Shown one piece after another: positions 11,825-23,998 of a stretch of 64,000 bases of DNA. Origin of the DNA: Eucommia ulmoides (taxonomy: Eukaryota > Streptophyta > Magnoliopsida > Garryales > Eucommiaceae); the NCBI GenBank assembly GCA_016647705.1, contig CM028335.1, positions 5,348,579 to 5,412,578 of the forward strand, read 5' to 3'. The notes beneath the pieces are model-generated. The model was not told where the DNA came from and made no database searches. It was given only the letters and a program-made list of their open reading frames with translations. The position numbers and the translations under genes were made by a program. Each line of letters begins with the position of its first letter. Positions within the stretch are counted from its first letter, which is position 1.

Positions 11825-11985
11825 CGAGAAACGAAAACAGAAATTGAAATATGGGAAACAGAAGTAGAAACAAAAACATGGGAAACAGAAGCAGAAACAG
11901 AAATTGAAATATGGGAAACAAAAGTAGAAACAAAAACATGGGAAACAGAAGCAGAAACAGAAACATGGAAACAGAACAATTGAAC
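11825..11985. repeat. Minisatellite of GAAACAGAAG-type units
   Basis: A unit of roughly 60 bp (GAAATTGAAATATGGGAAAC, then GAAGTAGAAACAAAAACATG) is repeated about 2.5 times with few changes. The long frames on both strands here are by-products of the repeat. Similar GAAACAG-rich text is found in the LTRs of the copia element at 46050-46210 and 51575-51690. Confidence 0.8.
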
Positions 11986-12129
11986 AACCAAATTGTCCAA
12001 AAGCAAAGGCTTTCCCGAAGGTGGCAATTAGCTGGTTTGAAGCACTGGGAAGTGGGAAGATAGAGCAAATGCTTCCCAAAGTGAGCAAATTGCATGAAGT
12101 TCTTTAGGTTCAAAGAAAGTGTAAACAGG

Positions 12130-12610
12130 GGAAGAAGAAAAACATGTGAAACTTCATTCCACCCCTCTAATTTTCACCATAATTTCACCGAAACCAAAAT
12201 CTTAGAACACATTGATTTCCATTAAAACAACTAATTGAAGCATTTTTCCACAAAAAAACTTGTAATCATGAAAAAACCCAAAATTCATAGATTAGATAAT
12301 AGCGGGAGTTACCTGAACCCAAATTGGATTGATTCGCTGCAAGTCCTTCTATCTCTCTCTTCTTTATTTGACTGGTGTTTGGTTTGGTGGTATTGTTCAG
12401 CGGTGGTGTTTGGTTCAGCAATGGTAGAGACGGTGGTGAAGGTGGTCTAAAATCGCCAATCATCATCGAAATCGGAAGGGGGCCGATCGTCAACGATCAT
12501 GCAAGTCTGCCCATCAGGAGGATGTCATGCAGAAGCAGGTTGTCAAGGCAACGCGTCGGTGATTCCTTTCTGAGTCGTTGACTTGCAGTTACTGTCCAGA
12601 GGCAGCAGGG
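12130..12610. other. Intergenic, no gene recognised
   Basis: 12235-12460 carries overlapping short frames without recognisable motifs. 12440-12610 is more GC-rich and leads into the tandem repeat. Confidence 0.35.
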
Positions 12611-12815
12611 CGGCACCTTTGGACGACACTTTTCCAAAGGGTCCCCTATTAGGGACCACCAGCCAGAGGTAGCACGTTAGTACCCATATTCAGAACTTTT
12701 CCAAAAGGTCCCTCATTAGGGACCATCGGCCAGAGGTAGCATGTCAGCACCCTCGGTCGACGTTTTTTCGAAGGGCCCCCCTATTAGGGACTGTCGGCGA
12801 AAGGTAGCACGGTAG
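12611..12815. repeat. Three tandem copies of a 67-70 bp GC-rich unit
   Basis: Copies at 12611-12680, 12681-12747 and 12748-12815. Each contains a TTTTCC(A/G)AA block, a GTCCCCTATTAGGGAC-like palindrome and a CCAGAGGTAGCA(C/T)G tail. The internal ATTAGGGAC arm is best conserved. Confidence 0.85.
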
Positions 12816-12909
12816 AGGAGGATGTCGCGAACCAAAGATGACGTAGCCAAGCGGAACTAGAGAGACGAACACGTGGCTGGGGTCTAAGGCAGAGTTGGTG
12901 TCGCCCAGA

Positions 12910-13220
12910 ATTATCCACATCAAATTCTAATTTCAAAACTTGAATTTTGGCTACCAAACAGTGCCTTAATCTCCACCAAATCTCTTTGGTAGTGTTTGAT
13001 TGTGTGGAATTGGAACATCTAAATCGGAATTGAAAATGAATGCATGTAAAATCTAAAAAGAAACCAAATTACATGCATGCATTTCAAATTCTAATTCCAT
13101 GGCTTCAATTTTGTGCTCCCAAACACCACCAAACAGATAGTGTTTAGTTTCATAGAATTGGAGCTTTGGATTGGAATTAGAAATAAATGCAAGTAAAAAT
13201 CACTTTCAATTTCAAAATGT
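12910..13220. mobile_element. Foldback MITE family A, one full and two half copies
   Basis: A complete foldback copy spans 12988-13130 (TAGTGTTTGATTGTGTGGAA at the left, CTCCCAAACACCACC at the right). It is flanked by a right half at 12910-12967 and a left half at 13138-13215. The arrangement suggests insertion of one copy into or next to another. Confidence 0.7.
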
Positions 13221-13334
13221 AGGGTGGTATTGGACCTTTCTCAATTCCAGAAGTTAGCTCAAGACGTGAGGCTTTCACTCATACTTATAACCTGACCACC
13301 AGTCTCTTTCACATCTGATGTGGAAAATCCAATA

Positions 13335-13339
13335 ATCTC
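13335..13339. repeat. Left target-site duplication ATCTC
   Basis: ATCTC directly precedes the TGTAATGGCC end of the large LTR element and is repeated exactly at 26632-26636. Confidence 0.92.
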
Positions 13340-15269
13340 TGTAATGGCCCGATTTCCCAGAGCCGCTATTACGGTTTCTCCTATGGAGAATTTCTACCCA
13401 AAACGAATAACTGATAATTTATAACGTGTAAATTCGAACAAATTTCATTTACTATGGCGACCATTTTTTTATAAATATATCGACAAAGATGATTAAAATT
13501 TATATTCAAAACAAATTTATATCCATCTCTTTATCGAATATAATAGCCGGTGTTATTATATACAAATTGGGTATATACTATTTATCAATTTATAAACCAA
13601 AACCGACTGGTCAAATCTTTCATCTACCAAATTCAATAAATTTTATAATAATAACGATAATTTGAGTTGCCGATTTTACGACGGCAATAATTAAATCTAA
13701 TAGTCACCACTTAAAATATCACCAAATAACTAACACTTTATTTTTAATTGAATCCGCGAATTATATATATATACTGGCGACGAGAAATTAGAAATTCATT
13801 TCATTAAAAAAAATAATTTTTCAATTTACAATGCCGCGGCAAAATAGATAATTACCGACTTCTAAATTTAAAACCCAATTTCCAACATTTGATCGAATCT
13901 GTTATCTTAAAACCATTTTTATATTAAAACCAAATATTCAATATTTCCAAAATTGAGATATTTTACAACCGACTACGATAATTATAATAACCGTTTCCTC
14001 CAATTTATATCCATCCATTTATAATCCTAGTAATAATACAAAAAGAATACAATACAATTATTTCAAAATATAGATAATGAAATTCAACTAATTTATCCAT
14101 CGGCGTCTCACTCTCACCGCCGGACCTTTTTCTCTTCCTTTTCTTTTTCTTTAATTTTGAAAGAATTAAATAAATAAATAATCTCATACAAATAATCTCA
14201 TTTTCTTTTTCAGTGTAAAATAATAAATAAATACAATTGTTCCAAATAGAAATTTAAATAAAGTCTCTTCGTCATTTTGTCCCTGCTGACCCTGCAACCA
14301 AAAACTATGAGGTTGTGAGCTAATGCTCAGTAGAATTCTAACCCCTTTAATACATGTATTTAAATTTAATACGCCACGAAAAATACTTTAGCATGCTTTT
14401 CATATAATTTCCATATAATCAAATAGATTCTATATAATCAAATAGATTTCACGCGACATTTCCATATAATTAAATTATAATTAAAATATTTCATGCGAAC
14501 AAATAACACTAAATTCACCGACAATGATAACACAAATTTCACATTGAAAAAATTAAATGCATATATTAAAAGAGTTAGGAATTATGTCACGACCTGTCCC
14601 GAAATCCCGACATCCCGGGCTAGCGTGACGACATCATGACATCACCGAAAACAACCAACCAACCATCTATTACACAACAATATGCATATATATAAATAAA
14701 CCATCATCTATATGAAGTTATACATATTTCTATTATGAAAACACACCCGTTCCCTAAATATACTAACAGCAAAATATAATACCATAAACCCCTCACAGGT
14801 TCCCCTCAGAAAGCTCATCTCAACCCTTCATACGACTCCATCGTAGGACTCTACCTAGCACCAGTAGGGGACCAACTCCTAACTGCTTCACCTACGAGTG
14901 TACTGCCTTTTCAGTAAAAACATCTTTAATAATAAAAACTCATTTTACAACATCTAATTGGATCAAGCATAAATTTATAAATACACATAGCTCGTAAAAT
15001 TCCCAGTATAAAAGCAGGAAAAATAAAGCGACATAATTAAGTTCCATTCAAATCCAACCAATATAAAAATCATACTAATTACCATGATAATAAATATCAA
15101 ATCAGCCAATATACGTAAAACACCACATCTCAAACACACTTTTTAAGCACACAACTCAAACACACACTGGCCAGCCCTAGTGATCATTTTAACCTCACGG
15201 TCGAGAGTTGCAACGGTACCGTACCACCCGTAGGATTTGCCTTCCTAACGGACACCCATAACTCCGCCG

Positions 15270-15560
15270 AAGTGGATAATCATTACGCGGTATAAACGTC
15301 TAACATCACTCTGCCGAAGCAGATAAACATCACTCTGCCAAAGTGGATAACATCACTCCGCCGAAGCAGATAAATACTATGGCATCGTCAAATCAATACC
15401 ATCACTCTGCCAAAGCAGATAATCATCACTTTACCGAAACAGATAAATACTATAGTATCGTGAAGTCAATAACATTGTCAAATTACGAATCAATAGCATC
15501 GTCTAATCAACAGTATCGTCAAATTAATAACATCATTATCAAATCACAACGTAATGATAT
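15270..15560. repeat. Minisatellite of CATCACTCTGCCGAAGCAGATAA-type units
   Basis: About six units of 22-28 bp with the core CTCTGCC(G/A)AAG(C/T)(A/G)GATAA, fading into ATCGTCAA-type repeats. It lies inside the nested solo LTR. Confidence 0.75.
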
Positions 15561-15686
15561 CGTCTAATCAATATCGTCAGATTACACATCCACCTCTCTT
15601 TTCCAAAAATTGACTTTTTATCCGAAAATCATATTTCTCGCTTTCTTTTAAAAGGAAACGTCTGATTCTACCAAAACCATTTTTCC

Positions 15687-15688
<2 letters not shown>

Positions 15689-15725
<37 letters not shown>
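15689..15725. repeat. Poly-T tract
   Basis: A run of about 37 T bases. It is likely to vary in length and is a common assembly weak point. Confidence 0.9.
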
Positions 15726-15730
<5 letters not shown>

Positions 15731-18700
15731 TACATATTTAGAAAAACATATATTTTCCACTCTCTTTTAAAACCACCAAATTTCAGTGAAAAACTATTTT
15801 CAACTTCCTTTCGAAACCAACACAATTCATCGAAAATCCATTTTCTCAACTCACCCAGAAACCTGCTTGATCTATATCATTTTGAAATTATTAAATTTAA
15901 CTACAACCATTTTTCGTCATATATATATATATATATAAATAATTTGGCAAGAAAACAGTACACCCACCTGGCTATCCGCTCCACAAAACTTTCACTGACT
16001 ACTCCCTACCAAGACTCCGGTGCCTGCGAACCTAATAATGATAGGGCCTAAATTAATATTTTATACAAAATAATTTAATCGTGCAATGCAGGGCCTAAGC
16101 TCCGTAATTTCCTATTCTCCACATTTTATTTATGAAAATTATTATTCGGTAAATTTCATTCCGTTAATCACTGCATAAAATTTAATAATACGATAGTCCC
16201 AAATTTATTATTTCGGTTACAAAATTTTGATGCTAGAATTTGATTTAATAACTAAAATAAACTTAACAGAAAACGTTACTAATTCCGAATCGTTCACGGG
16301 CCGCGAGATGGATTTTTTATTTTTATTGGGGTTGTTTGTGAAATTTTTCTTTTTCTTCCTTTTTTCCTTTTCTTCTTCTTCTTTCTTTTTCTAGTTCTGT
16401 TTGGTTTCAGCTACCGGTCACCAACAACATTCACTCGCCGCCGATCAACACACACACACACTATCATTTCTACTTTAGTTGGTCCCCTCACCGTCTCCCA
16501 CCAACCTTCGGCGACCTCACATCCACACACCGGCGCACAAACGCACATATCCAGACGAACACGCACTCACTGTTTACACACACACACACACACACATACT
16601 GAACGGCGATGATCACACGCCATGAATGGAACGAAACAGAACAGCGTACCCATACACACCGATCACTCCCACTAGAGACACACACACACCGTCGATGGCT
16701 GTCTGAGCACTGAACACACACAGAGCACACGGATGATCAAAATAGAGCACACACATTCACACAATCAGAACACACCCACACACACACTCACTGTCACAGC
16801 CTGCTGATCACACATTCCCACAATGACGATCACTCACACACCACCACACAGTCGTCGGACAACTCACACACTTAACGACGAACCAGACGCACAAGCCGGC
16901 GAAACACATACCGATGACACACACTTACACATATGTATGCTGGATCAAACACCAGAATACACACATACACGATTGCTCAGAACGGAACCCACACCTGCTG
17001 TCAACGGAATACACACACCCCCTTCACGATCGCCGATCAAACTGCCGAACCCACTCTCTCGTGCTCAGGTTCCTCTTTCTCTTCCCCGTTTCTAGATTTC
17101 TCTGATCTCTACATGCATAAACAGATATATATATATATATTTGTAATTAGTGGTTTGTGAAATGATCTCCTCCTGCCACGTCACCTCGTTCCTCTCTCTC
17201 CCCTGTCGCCAGCGATCTCACTGCATATACACACGATATGTGCATATATATTTATATGTTTTATAATAAATCTTTTGTTAAATTGCTCTTTTCTCCCCCT
17301 CATTCTTTAAATCTTTATTTTAATCCAAATTAATCATTTATGATTTTCTTAATTTGTAATTTCACCCCTTAAAATTTTTAAGAAAAAAGTTAAAAGCCAA
17401 TTTACCTCCCAAAGTTTGGATTGGAAGTTTCTAAATTTGCCAATTGACCCCTAAACTTTTAATTTGAATTTTTAATTTGCATATTTTCCCCTCGTATTTT
17501 TCTAAATGCTCAATAATGCAACTAAATTGACGTACGTGCAAAATCGGGGTCTTACAAATTATACCTTTCCCGAATTTTTTGTCTGCCGCGAGATGGATTT
17601 TGGATTTTTATTGGGGTTGTTTATGTAATTCTTGCTTTTCCCTTTTTTTTTTTTTTTTTCTTTCTTTTCCCTTGTCCTGTTTTTTTGTTATGTTTCTGTT
17701 TGAACCAGTCGCCGACCGATGAGAAGCTCCGATCACGCCATTGACCGTCGGTCACCCTGCACCGTTTACCCACACGGTTACATACCCAGGAGTACCCGTT
17801 GAACACCGATCGGAATACCCACCACGCCGACCAAACACCAAACACACACACACACGACAAACACGGCACCACCGCCACCGACGACAGAACAGTGACGGTT
17901 GCCGTCGACAAGCTCTCTCTTTCTAACTTTCACTCACCGTCGGCCAAACTAACCGACGGCAGCACACCTACAACCGAAACACATACACACAACTGAACAC
18001 GGACACACCCACAAACTCATCGGCGGATGACACCCTCTCTCTCACTACTCTCAACTCCAGTGACGACTATCTGAACGTCCATACACCCACAAAAAACTTA
18101 CACACACACCCCCAATCACATACCCACAATGAAACATACACATACCCACTTCGTCAACGACTTAACTCCACGACCGACGACCAACATCAATGGACCACCA
18201 CCAACCCCGTCGGACCAACTTACACCACCACCACTCCCAGCGATTACCCACTGACCAAACCCACTACTCGTACACATGCCAAAACAAACGGAGGAACACA
18301 CATACACACACAAAATTAGCGACGAGCACACCACCATCGTCAACTGAACGAACTCACTGCCGACGACACCCATTCCACCGACAACACATCAAAGGCCTGC
18401 TCAACACACACCCTCAGTCGAATCAATTACACACACACGAAACTCTCACACATCCGATCACCATCCTCGCCGACGACCCACATTCTCTCTCTCTCTCTCT
18501 TCGATTTTCTCCATTCTTCTCCTGTCATGCGTGTGTATGAAGTTATATATATATATGAGTTGAAAAAGAGACCCAAGCTAAACCCATTCAATCCCTCCGA
18601 TTGCCACATCGCTATTCCCCTCTCTATTCTCGATTCTTCGGTTGATTGCCCCGCAAATTCATGTATATATATAGTAATATTTTCTTCAATAACTCTATCT

Positions 18701-18941
18701 CCCCCCCTAATTTCTTTAAGTCTCCTTTTTAATCCAAATCCAACATTTAAGATTTTATTAAATTGTAATTTCACCCCTAATTAAAAATTTGAAATCATTT
18801 AAGTCCAAAAGTTTACAATTTGCATTTTGAAAATTGCTAATTAACCCCTCAAATTTTTTAAATTAAAAACTATAACACCATCTACCCCATAATTTCCTGA
18901 ATGTGCGAAAAAGCGTTTTAAAAAAAAATCAGGGTCTTACA

Positions 18942-18954
18942 ACCCTTCCCCCCT
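18942..18954 (-). other. Polypurine tract of the large LTR element
   Basis: On the minus strand AGGGGGGAAGGGT lies immediately before the TGTAAGACCC start of the 3' LTR. This is the position and composition expected for the plus-strand primer of reverse transcription. Confidence 0.85.
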
Positions 18955-21250
18955 AAAAGAAATTCCGTCCTGAAATTTTCGTTCAAAACAATAGGAATTA
19001 AATTTTTTGTCAAAACAATAATATTTTAGATTTGCACCATATGATCATGTTAGTCACATTTGATTCTAGAACAATTATCTTTTATGTAGGGTCACATAAC
19101 CAAAAGTCACCCACAATTCTTAACCGTCAACTCATTTCCACACATCGCAACATTTCCATTCGTAGTGGCCCACATTTTATCCAATAACTAACAAACAGGG
19201 TGCACTTTGGTCGGTAACACCTAGTACAGATAATCAACTGTCAAAGAATCTCATGTTTCCAAACGCTTCCGCTGCGCTACTCTGATAAAATCATAATAAA
19301 TAGCAATACAAATACAATATATTCTTAAAATATCACGGTAGTCTCACAGGATTAGGTCTATCTCATTTCCAGTAGGTCTACGACCTCAGTCATTTTTCTA
19401 TAACCAACATTTATCCATTTTATCCAACATTTCCCGTCAACCAATTCACAATAATATTTACATCCAACATTTAAACCAACAATGCTCGTAACCAAAATCA
19501 TAAGCTACAGATAGCCCCAACTCCACGTGAACTGGCCCGTGAGACCAAAAAAAAAAAAAAAAATCATCAATCTTAATATTCGTATCAAAATTTTCAACAA
19601 TCTCATAAACATTTTATAAAAATTACCACAATCTAACTTTAAATAATAAATTTTTCGCAATACGTCAAATCACATAATTGTCTCTCAAAACACATAAATA
19701 TCACAAAACCACATCAATACATATCAAATTACGTCAAACGGGTCATTTATAAGAATTCTTTTCATGTCTCCACATTTAATCAAGTCTCTGACAAGGCCAA
19801 GCACTTCAAATACGTCTCAATTCACATATAAATATGTATCAAAATATATAAATACGTCTCAATTACAAAAATCCGATATGTCACAAAAAGTCAATAGTCA
19901 CTGTATATATAAAAAAAATATTATATCAATAAATTTCTAACATACTCATTAACTCAAGGATAATTCAAATTATCTTTTTCCCATGAAATCCTAATGACCC
20001 TACATTCCGACTCCGCCCAATGTTAGTAATGGACCAATACATATAGTTGAGTTATTTTTATTGGTGTACTGTTTTCGTAGTATAAAAGCGTTTGATGGAT
20101 CAAGTTTTTATCAAAATCCCCTTTCCAATAAAATGTAGCCACACCGACTGTATCCAAATCTCAACAAAAATATCACCAACGCACCGTCAATATTAAAATC
20201 TCAACCAAATATTTTCAACATGGAACCAGTTTTAAATCGACTGATCAACCCACGTGCATATAATAAAATAGCATACTTCCTTGTTAGCCATAGGATTGTT
20301 TTAACCTTACGATCGAGAGTTATGACGGTACTGCAACTTGTACAACTGTGCCATCTAAAGTGACTAGCAGTCGTAATTTGTACGACTGTGCCATCTAAAG
20401 TAACTATCAGTGTTAGGGCCATTATATATCCCCAGTAGTAGGGGTAGCCACCCGCAAGATTTGCACTCCTGATAAGTCAGTCCACATCCCTTATGGGAAA
20501 AAAATCCACATCCCTTACGTGAAGAATATCCACATCCCTTATGGGAAGAAACTATGGTATAGTCAGACCAACAAAATCACCCTTTATCTTCAAAACTGAT
20601 TTAATCCAATATCATTTTTTTTTCACCTTTAAAACCAACACGATCCAAAAATCATTTTCCACATTTTTAAAATCAACCTGGTCCAAAAAATCCTCTTCTA
20701 CTTTTAAAATCAAATCTCACTTGATCCATATAAGTTGCAAATTCTTCTATTTTTAAATAAACACGTTCTTCACATTTTATATGAAAACTTAATTTTGTAA
20801 TTTATAGAAGACAGTGCACATGCTTCCTCCATAATACAAAAAGAATTTATGGATCAAGTATTTTTTTTCCAAACACTATTTTTCAAAATATAATATAATA
20901 TATATCCACATACAGTATTGAAAATCCAGTTCTACTGCCACTAATGAAATAAAATAATATATTTAACACCCCATCCAAATATTTTAAGTCAACCATTTCA
21001 AACTTTTTAAATCCATCAATCCAAACATTTTAAGTCAATCCATTTAAAATAATATATTTAAACCAACCAATCTAGACAGTTCATCGTATAGTAAAATACC
21101 GCACACCACCTCCTACTAGTCACAGGATCATTTAACCTCATGATCGGGAGTTACGACAGTACCGTGACCTATCCAACTGTGTCATCTAATGTGATCAACA
21201 GTGTCAGGGCCATTTATTTTTCCCAATGGTAGGGGTACCACCCGTGGAAT
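18955..21250. other. Non-coding internal region of the large LTR element, part 1
   Basis: AT-rich with no gag or pol motif. A motif of the form AACCT(C/T)A(C/T)GATCG(A/G)GAGTTA(C/T)GAC recurs near 20308 and 21132 and also in the nested LTR near 15192, supporting a relation. Short CCACATCCCTTA(T/C)GGGAA repeats lie at 20485-20550. Confidence 0.7.
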
Positions 21251-21270
21251 TTGCACTCCAGACAGGTCAA

Positions 21271-21525
21271 TCCACATCTCGCAGGCCATCCTCCTAGCGA
21301 GAAGAAATCCACATCTCGTAGGCCATATACGTCTAACAAGAAGAAATCCATATCTCGTAGGTCTCCGCCTAACGAGAAAAAATCCACATCTCGCAGGTCT
21401 CTGCCTAACGAGAATGAATCCACATCTCGTAGGTTCCACATCTCGTAGGTCTCTGCCTAACGAGAAGGAATCCACATCTCGTAGGTCTCCGCCTAACAAG
21501 AAGAAATCCACATCTTGTAGGTTTC
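21271..21525. repeat. 36-bp minisatellite, left part
   Basis: About seven units of CCACATCTCGTAGGTCTCCG followed by CCTAACGAGAAGAAAT. The array is split by a solo LTR and resumes at 23136-23230. Each unit holds short inverted text (CTCGTAGG / CCTAACGAG). Both strands therefore show a false repetitive open frame. Confidence 0.88.
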
Positions 21526-21714
21526 TGTAAAATACTTATCTAATTCTAAATCGAATTTGCCAGTTTTCGAGTAATTTATTGAAGTTTGAATACCGTTTTA
21601 GTTGTTTTTATTAGTCAGAAGCAGGGACGTAAACAATTGGCAAACCGAGCAAAATGGTGCGAAAGGGGTAGCCAAAAAGATGAAAAAAATGGAGGTTTCA
21701 AATAACAGAGCAAA

Positions 21715-22110
21715 TCCGCCTAGGCGAAGTTTCCATCGCCTAGGCGGACATTCATCAGAAAGTTGAATTGCTAAAGATTTGAAATCCGCCTAGGCTAAGT
21801 TTCCACCGCCTAGGCGGAAATCCATCAGAAGGTTGCAAGGGCTGAAGTATTGAATCCGCCTAGGAGAAGTTTCCACCGCCTAGGCAGAAATCCACCAGAA
21901 CGCTGGAAGTACTGAACTGCTGGATAGAGCTGCATTGCTGTAAATTCGCCTAGGCAAAGTAGCTACCGCCTAGGCGGAATTCCGTTAAAAAGATAAGGAG
22001 CCAAGAAGTTAGTCCTCCGCCTAAGTGAAGATTCTAACACTTAGGCGAAATTCTAACCGACTTAAGCACCGCCTAAGCGGAGTTTTCACCGCTTAGGCGG
22101 AAATCGCAGA
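21715..22110. repeat. Tandem units with CCGCCTAGGCGG palindromes
   Basis: About five units of 75-90 bp. Each unit has a CCGCCTAGGCGAAG half and a CACCGCCTAGGCGGAA half, so each is itself a near-inverted repeat. Located in the U3-like part of the solo LTR, upstream of its TATA box. Confidence 0.85.
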
Positions 22111-22154
22111 ACAGGTCAAAATATCTGTTTAGATATTTTTGAATCCCTAAGCCT

Positions 22155-22162
22155 ATAAATAC
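22155..22162 (+). promoter_or_regulatory. TATA box of the nested solo LTR
   Basis: TATAAATA in a GC-richer setting, downstream of the palindrome array and upstream of a leader-like stretch. It sets the orientation of the LTR as plus. Confidence 0.6.
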
Positions 22163-23135
22163 CCCTTGGCCACGTCTGAAACTGGTTGTTGAAGAACCCT
22201 AACCCTAGAAAAGAGATCTTAAGCTATATTTGGAGGATCAAGAAGGAGGTTCATCATTCGGATAAAGAAGGATAACTTGCAGACCGATCATTAATGACAG
22301 TGAACCGTTTCACTTCCAGATTTGATCGTTTCTTTCTTGTTTTATTCTTTGTAATTACTTTTTCATATCTAAGAATGTTGAATCCCTCTTATTTTGTATG
22401 GTATACGGCTAAGAACTTGTAGTAGTAGTTAAATGTTACTTAGGTGTAGTCAAAATCATGTAACCGTTTAGTTGAGTAAATTTATGTTACTTTAACAAGT
22501 AGTTTGTCTAAATCCGATTGTGTTTATCGTTATTCTTGTCATTATGCTTGTATTGATAAACCGAGAATGCGGGGTTTGACACTCGAGAGAGGTAACCCCG
22601 GATTCAGACTAGGATAAATACAACGTGACGTTCTAACGACCCGGGAGGGCATTAGAACGTATGCAACCCATGACGTTGGCTTAAAACTCACGCGACTTAG
22701 GGTCGTTTAGGCGTTGAAGGGGACTTCTTCGTTGACACGAAGTCGTGTAATCCCTCGTTTTATACTCGGGAGAGGTAGCGGAGGAGTTATTGATACAAAG
22801 GTTGTCGGATTAGATAGAAATCATTATAGCTAACTAAATGAAATCGGTTATGCATTATATGAAAGAGATTTATACCTAAATAATTAGTGTAATTAAAACT
22901 AACTTTATAATTGTCATTTATCTTAGTATAGTAATTAGAAAACAAACAAAATTTGATTAGTCGAGATAATATGAAACTATTGAAATCGCAATACTCACTT
23001 GAATTACCGGCCATTCTCAGTGGAACGATATCCGATCCTAAAAGATCCATTTTATTAAAACTAGACCTCGTATACTTGCGAGTAGTCCAATTACCGCGAG
23101 GAAGAAACAAAGTAGTTGAATCCGTGCGTGTAACA

Positions 23136-23235
23136 GTTTCCGCCTAACGAGAAGAAATCCACATCTCGTAGGTCGGAGGCCTAACGAGAAGAAATCCACA
23201 TCACGTAGGTCTCCGCCTAACGAGAAGAAAACTAT
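23136..23235. repeat. 36-bp minisatellite, right part
   Basis: Two to three further units identical in design to those at 21271-21525. Together they prove that the solo LTR landed inside a pre-existing array. Confidence 0.85.
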
Positions 23236-23984
23236 GGCATAGCAGGATAATAAAATCATTTTTCACTCTTTAAAATTTTAAATGATCCATAAATTATTGT
23301 AAAACCATCCATTTTATCAACCTTTTTTTTTCCCCACATTTTAATAAGAAAATATAATTTCATAATTTATATAGAAAACAGTATATACCTTTAAATTAAT
23401 AACTCAAATTTAGCGACAATTTTTCAATGGTCCACAACTAACACGGCACTTACCTACACTTATTTAACTCATTATCGAGTAATTTCATTAATGCACCGTC
23501 ATCTCAGATGTTAATATGTTCAAATTTAAAACGATAGGGGCTAAAGTGAAATAATGGTAATAACACATTAGAGCAAAGTGTCCAAGCTCCCAAAAACATA
23601 ACGGAGACGTCAATGCCTGTATATATATATTATTGACCCTATAATATTATTCATCTTTATTCCTACGTATATATGTGTAAACAATTAGTGTACATATGAA
23701 AATATTAATGCACATACATCACCACTTGATAATATCACGTAATTCTAAATGGAGACAAATACGACCCATAGATAACATATCATGAATCCATGAAGAGCAC
23801 ATAAATCACGTATTATATTAACTTCATACCTACACACATAAAACACATTTCACTTTTATTTTGCAATTTCCTCTAAAATTATTATTATTACATATTAATA
23901 GATTATTACGAATGATGGGTATCATAACCCCATTTCAAAGTGCTCACAATCTAAACTTTGAATTTGCAGAATCTATAACCTAAA
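23236..23984. other. Non-coding internal region of the large LTR element, part 2
   Basis: AT-rich leader region between the primer site and the minisatellite. No gag start or zinc knuckle is visible. Confidence 0.7.
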
Positions 23985-23995
23985 CTCTGATACCA
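23985..23995 (-). other. Primer-binding site (tRNA-iMet type)
   Basis: The minus strand reads TGGTATCAGAG, three bases past the end of the 5' LTR. This is the standard plant initiator-methionine tRNA primer site, fixing the element's orientation as minus. Confidence 0.9.
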
Positions 23996-23998
23996 AAC

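Larger units (their letters stand above)
14585..17556 (-). mobile_element. Nested solo LTR with TSD AATTA
   Basis: It begins TGTCACGACCTGTCCCGAAA and ends GGGGTCTTACA. AATTA lies at 14580-14584 and again at 17557-17561, while the uninterrupted second LTR reads straight through this point near 25210. The ends (TGTAAGACCCC on the minus strand) and a segment at 16298-16350 resemble the host LTR, so it is probably a related family. It includes a minisatellite (15270-15560) and a long T run (15689-15725). Because no internal LTR pair is visible I call it a solo LTR; a short derivative element is possible. Confidence 0.85.
13340..18941 (-). repeat. 3' LTR of the large element, interrupted by a nested LTR
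   Basis: It matches 23999-26631 closely in 13340-14579 and 17562-18941. With the 2972-bp insert and its 5-bp duplication removed it is about 2625 bp, against 2633 bp for the other LTR. Pyrimidine- and CA-rich stretches inside give many spurious frames. Confidence 0.9.
21526..23135 (+). mobile_element. Nested solo LTR with TSD GTTTC
   Basis: It runs from TGTAAAATACTT to GTGTAACA, with GTTTC at 21521-21525 and 23136-23140, and interrupts the 36-bp minisatellite. It has a promoter-like CCTATAAATACCCC at 22153-22166 and, upstream, a tandem array rich in CCGCCTAGGCGG palindromes. The 1610-bp size, palindrome array and downstream 'cttgcgagta' text suit a Ty3/gypsy (Athila/Tat) LTR, but the lineage is inferred. 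Confidence 0.87.

Noticed and set aside
11637..12113. 158-residue frame rich in Phe and Cys on the minus strand
   Set aside because: It is the reverse reading of the GAAACAG minisatellite; residues simply follow the repeat.
16488..18540. Several open frames of 60-116 residues with His/Thr repeats
   Set aside because: They come from CA-rich tracts inside LTRs and are mirrored in the second LTR.
21182..21511. 109-residue frames on both strands
   Set aside because: Artefact of the 36-bp minisatellite, whose length is divisible by three.
22196..22212. AACCCTAACCCTAG, telomere-like
   Set aside because: Only two repeat units, in the leader region of a solo LTR; not an interstitial telomere.
21271..23235. 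CRISPR-like regular repeats
   Set aside because: Plant nuclear DNA; units abut with no unique spacers and no cas genes exist here.
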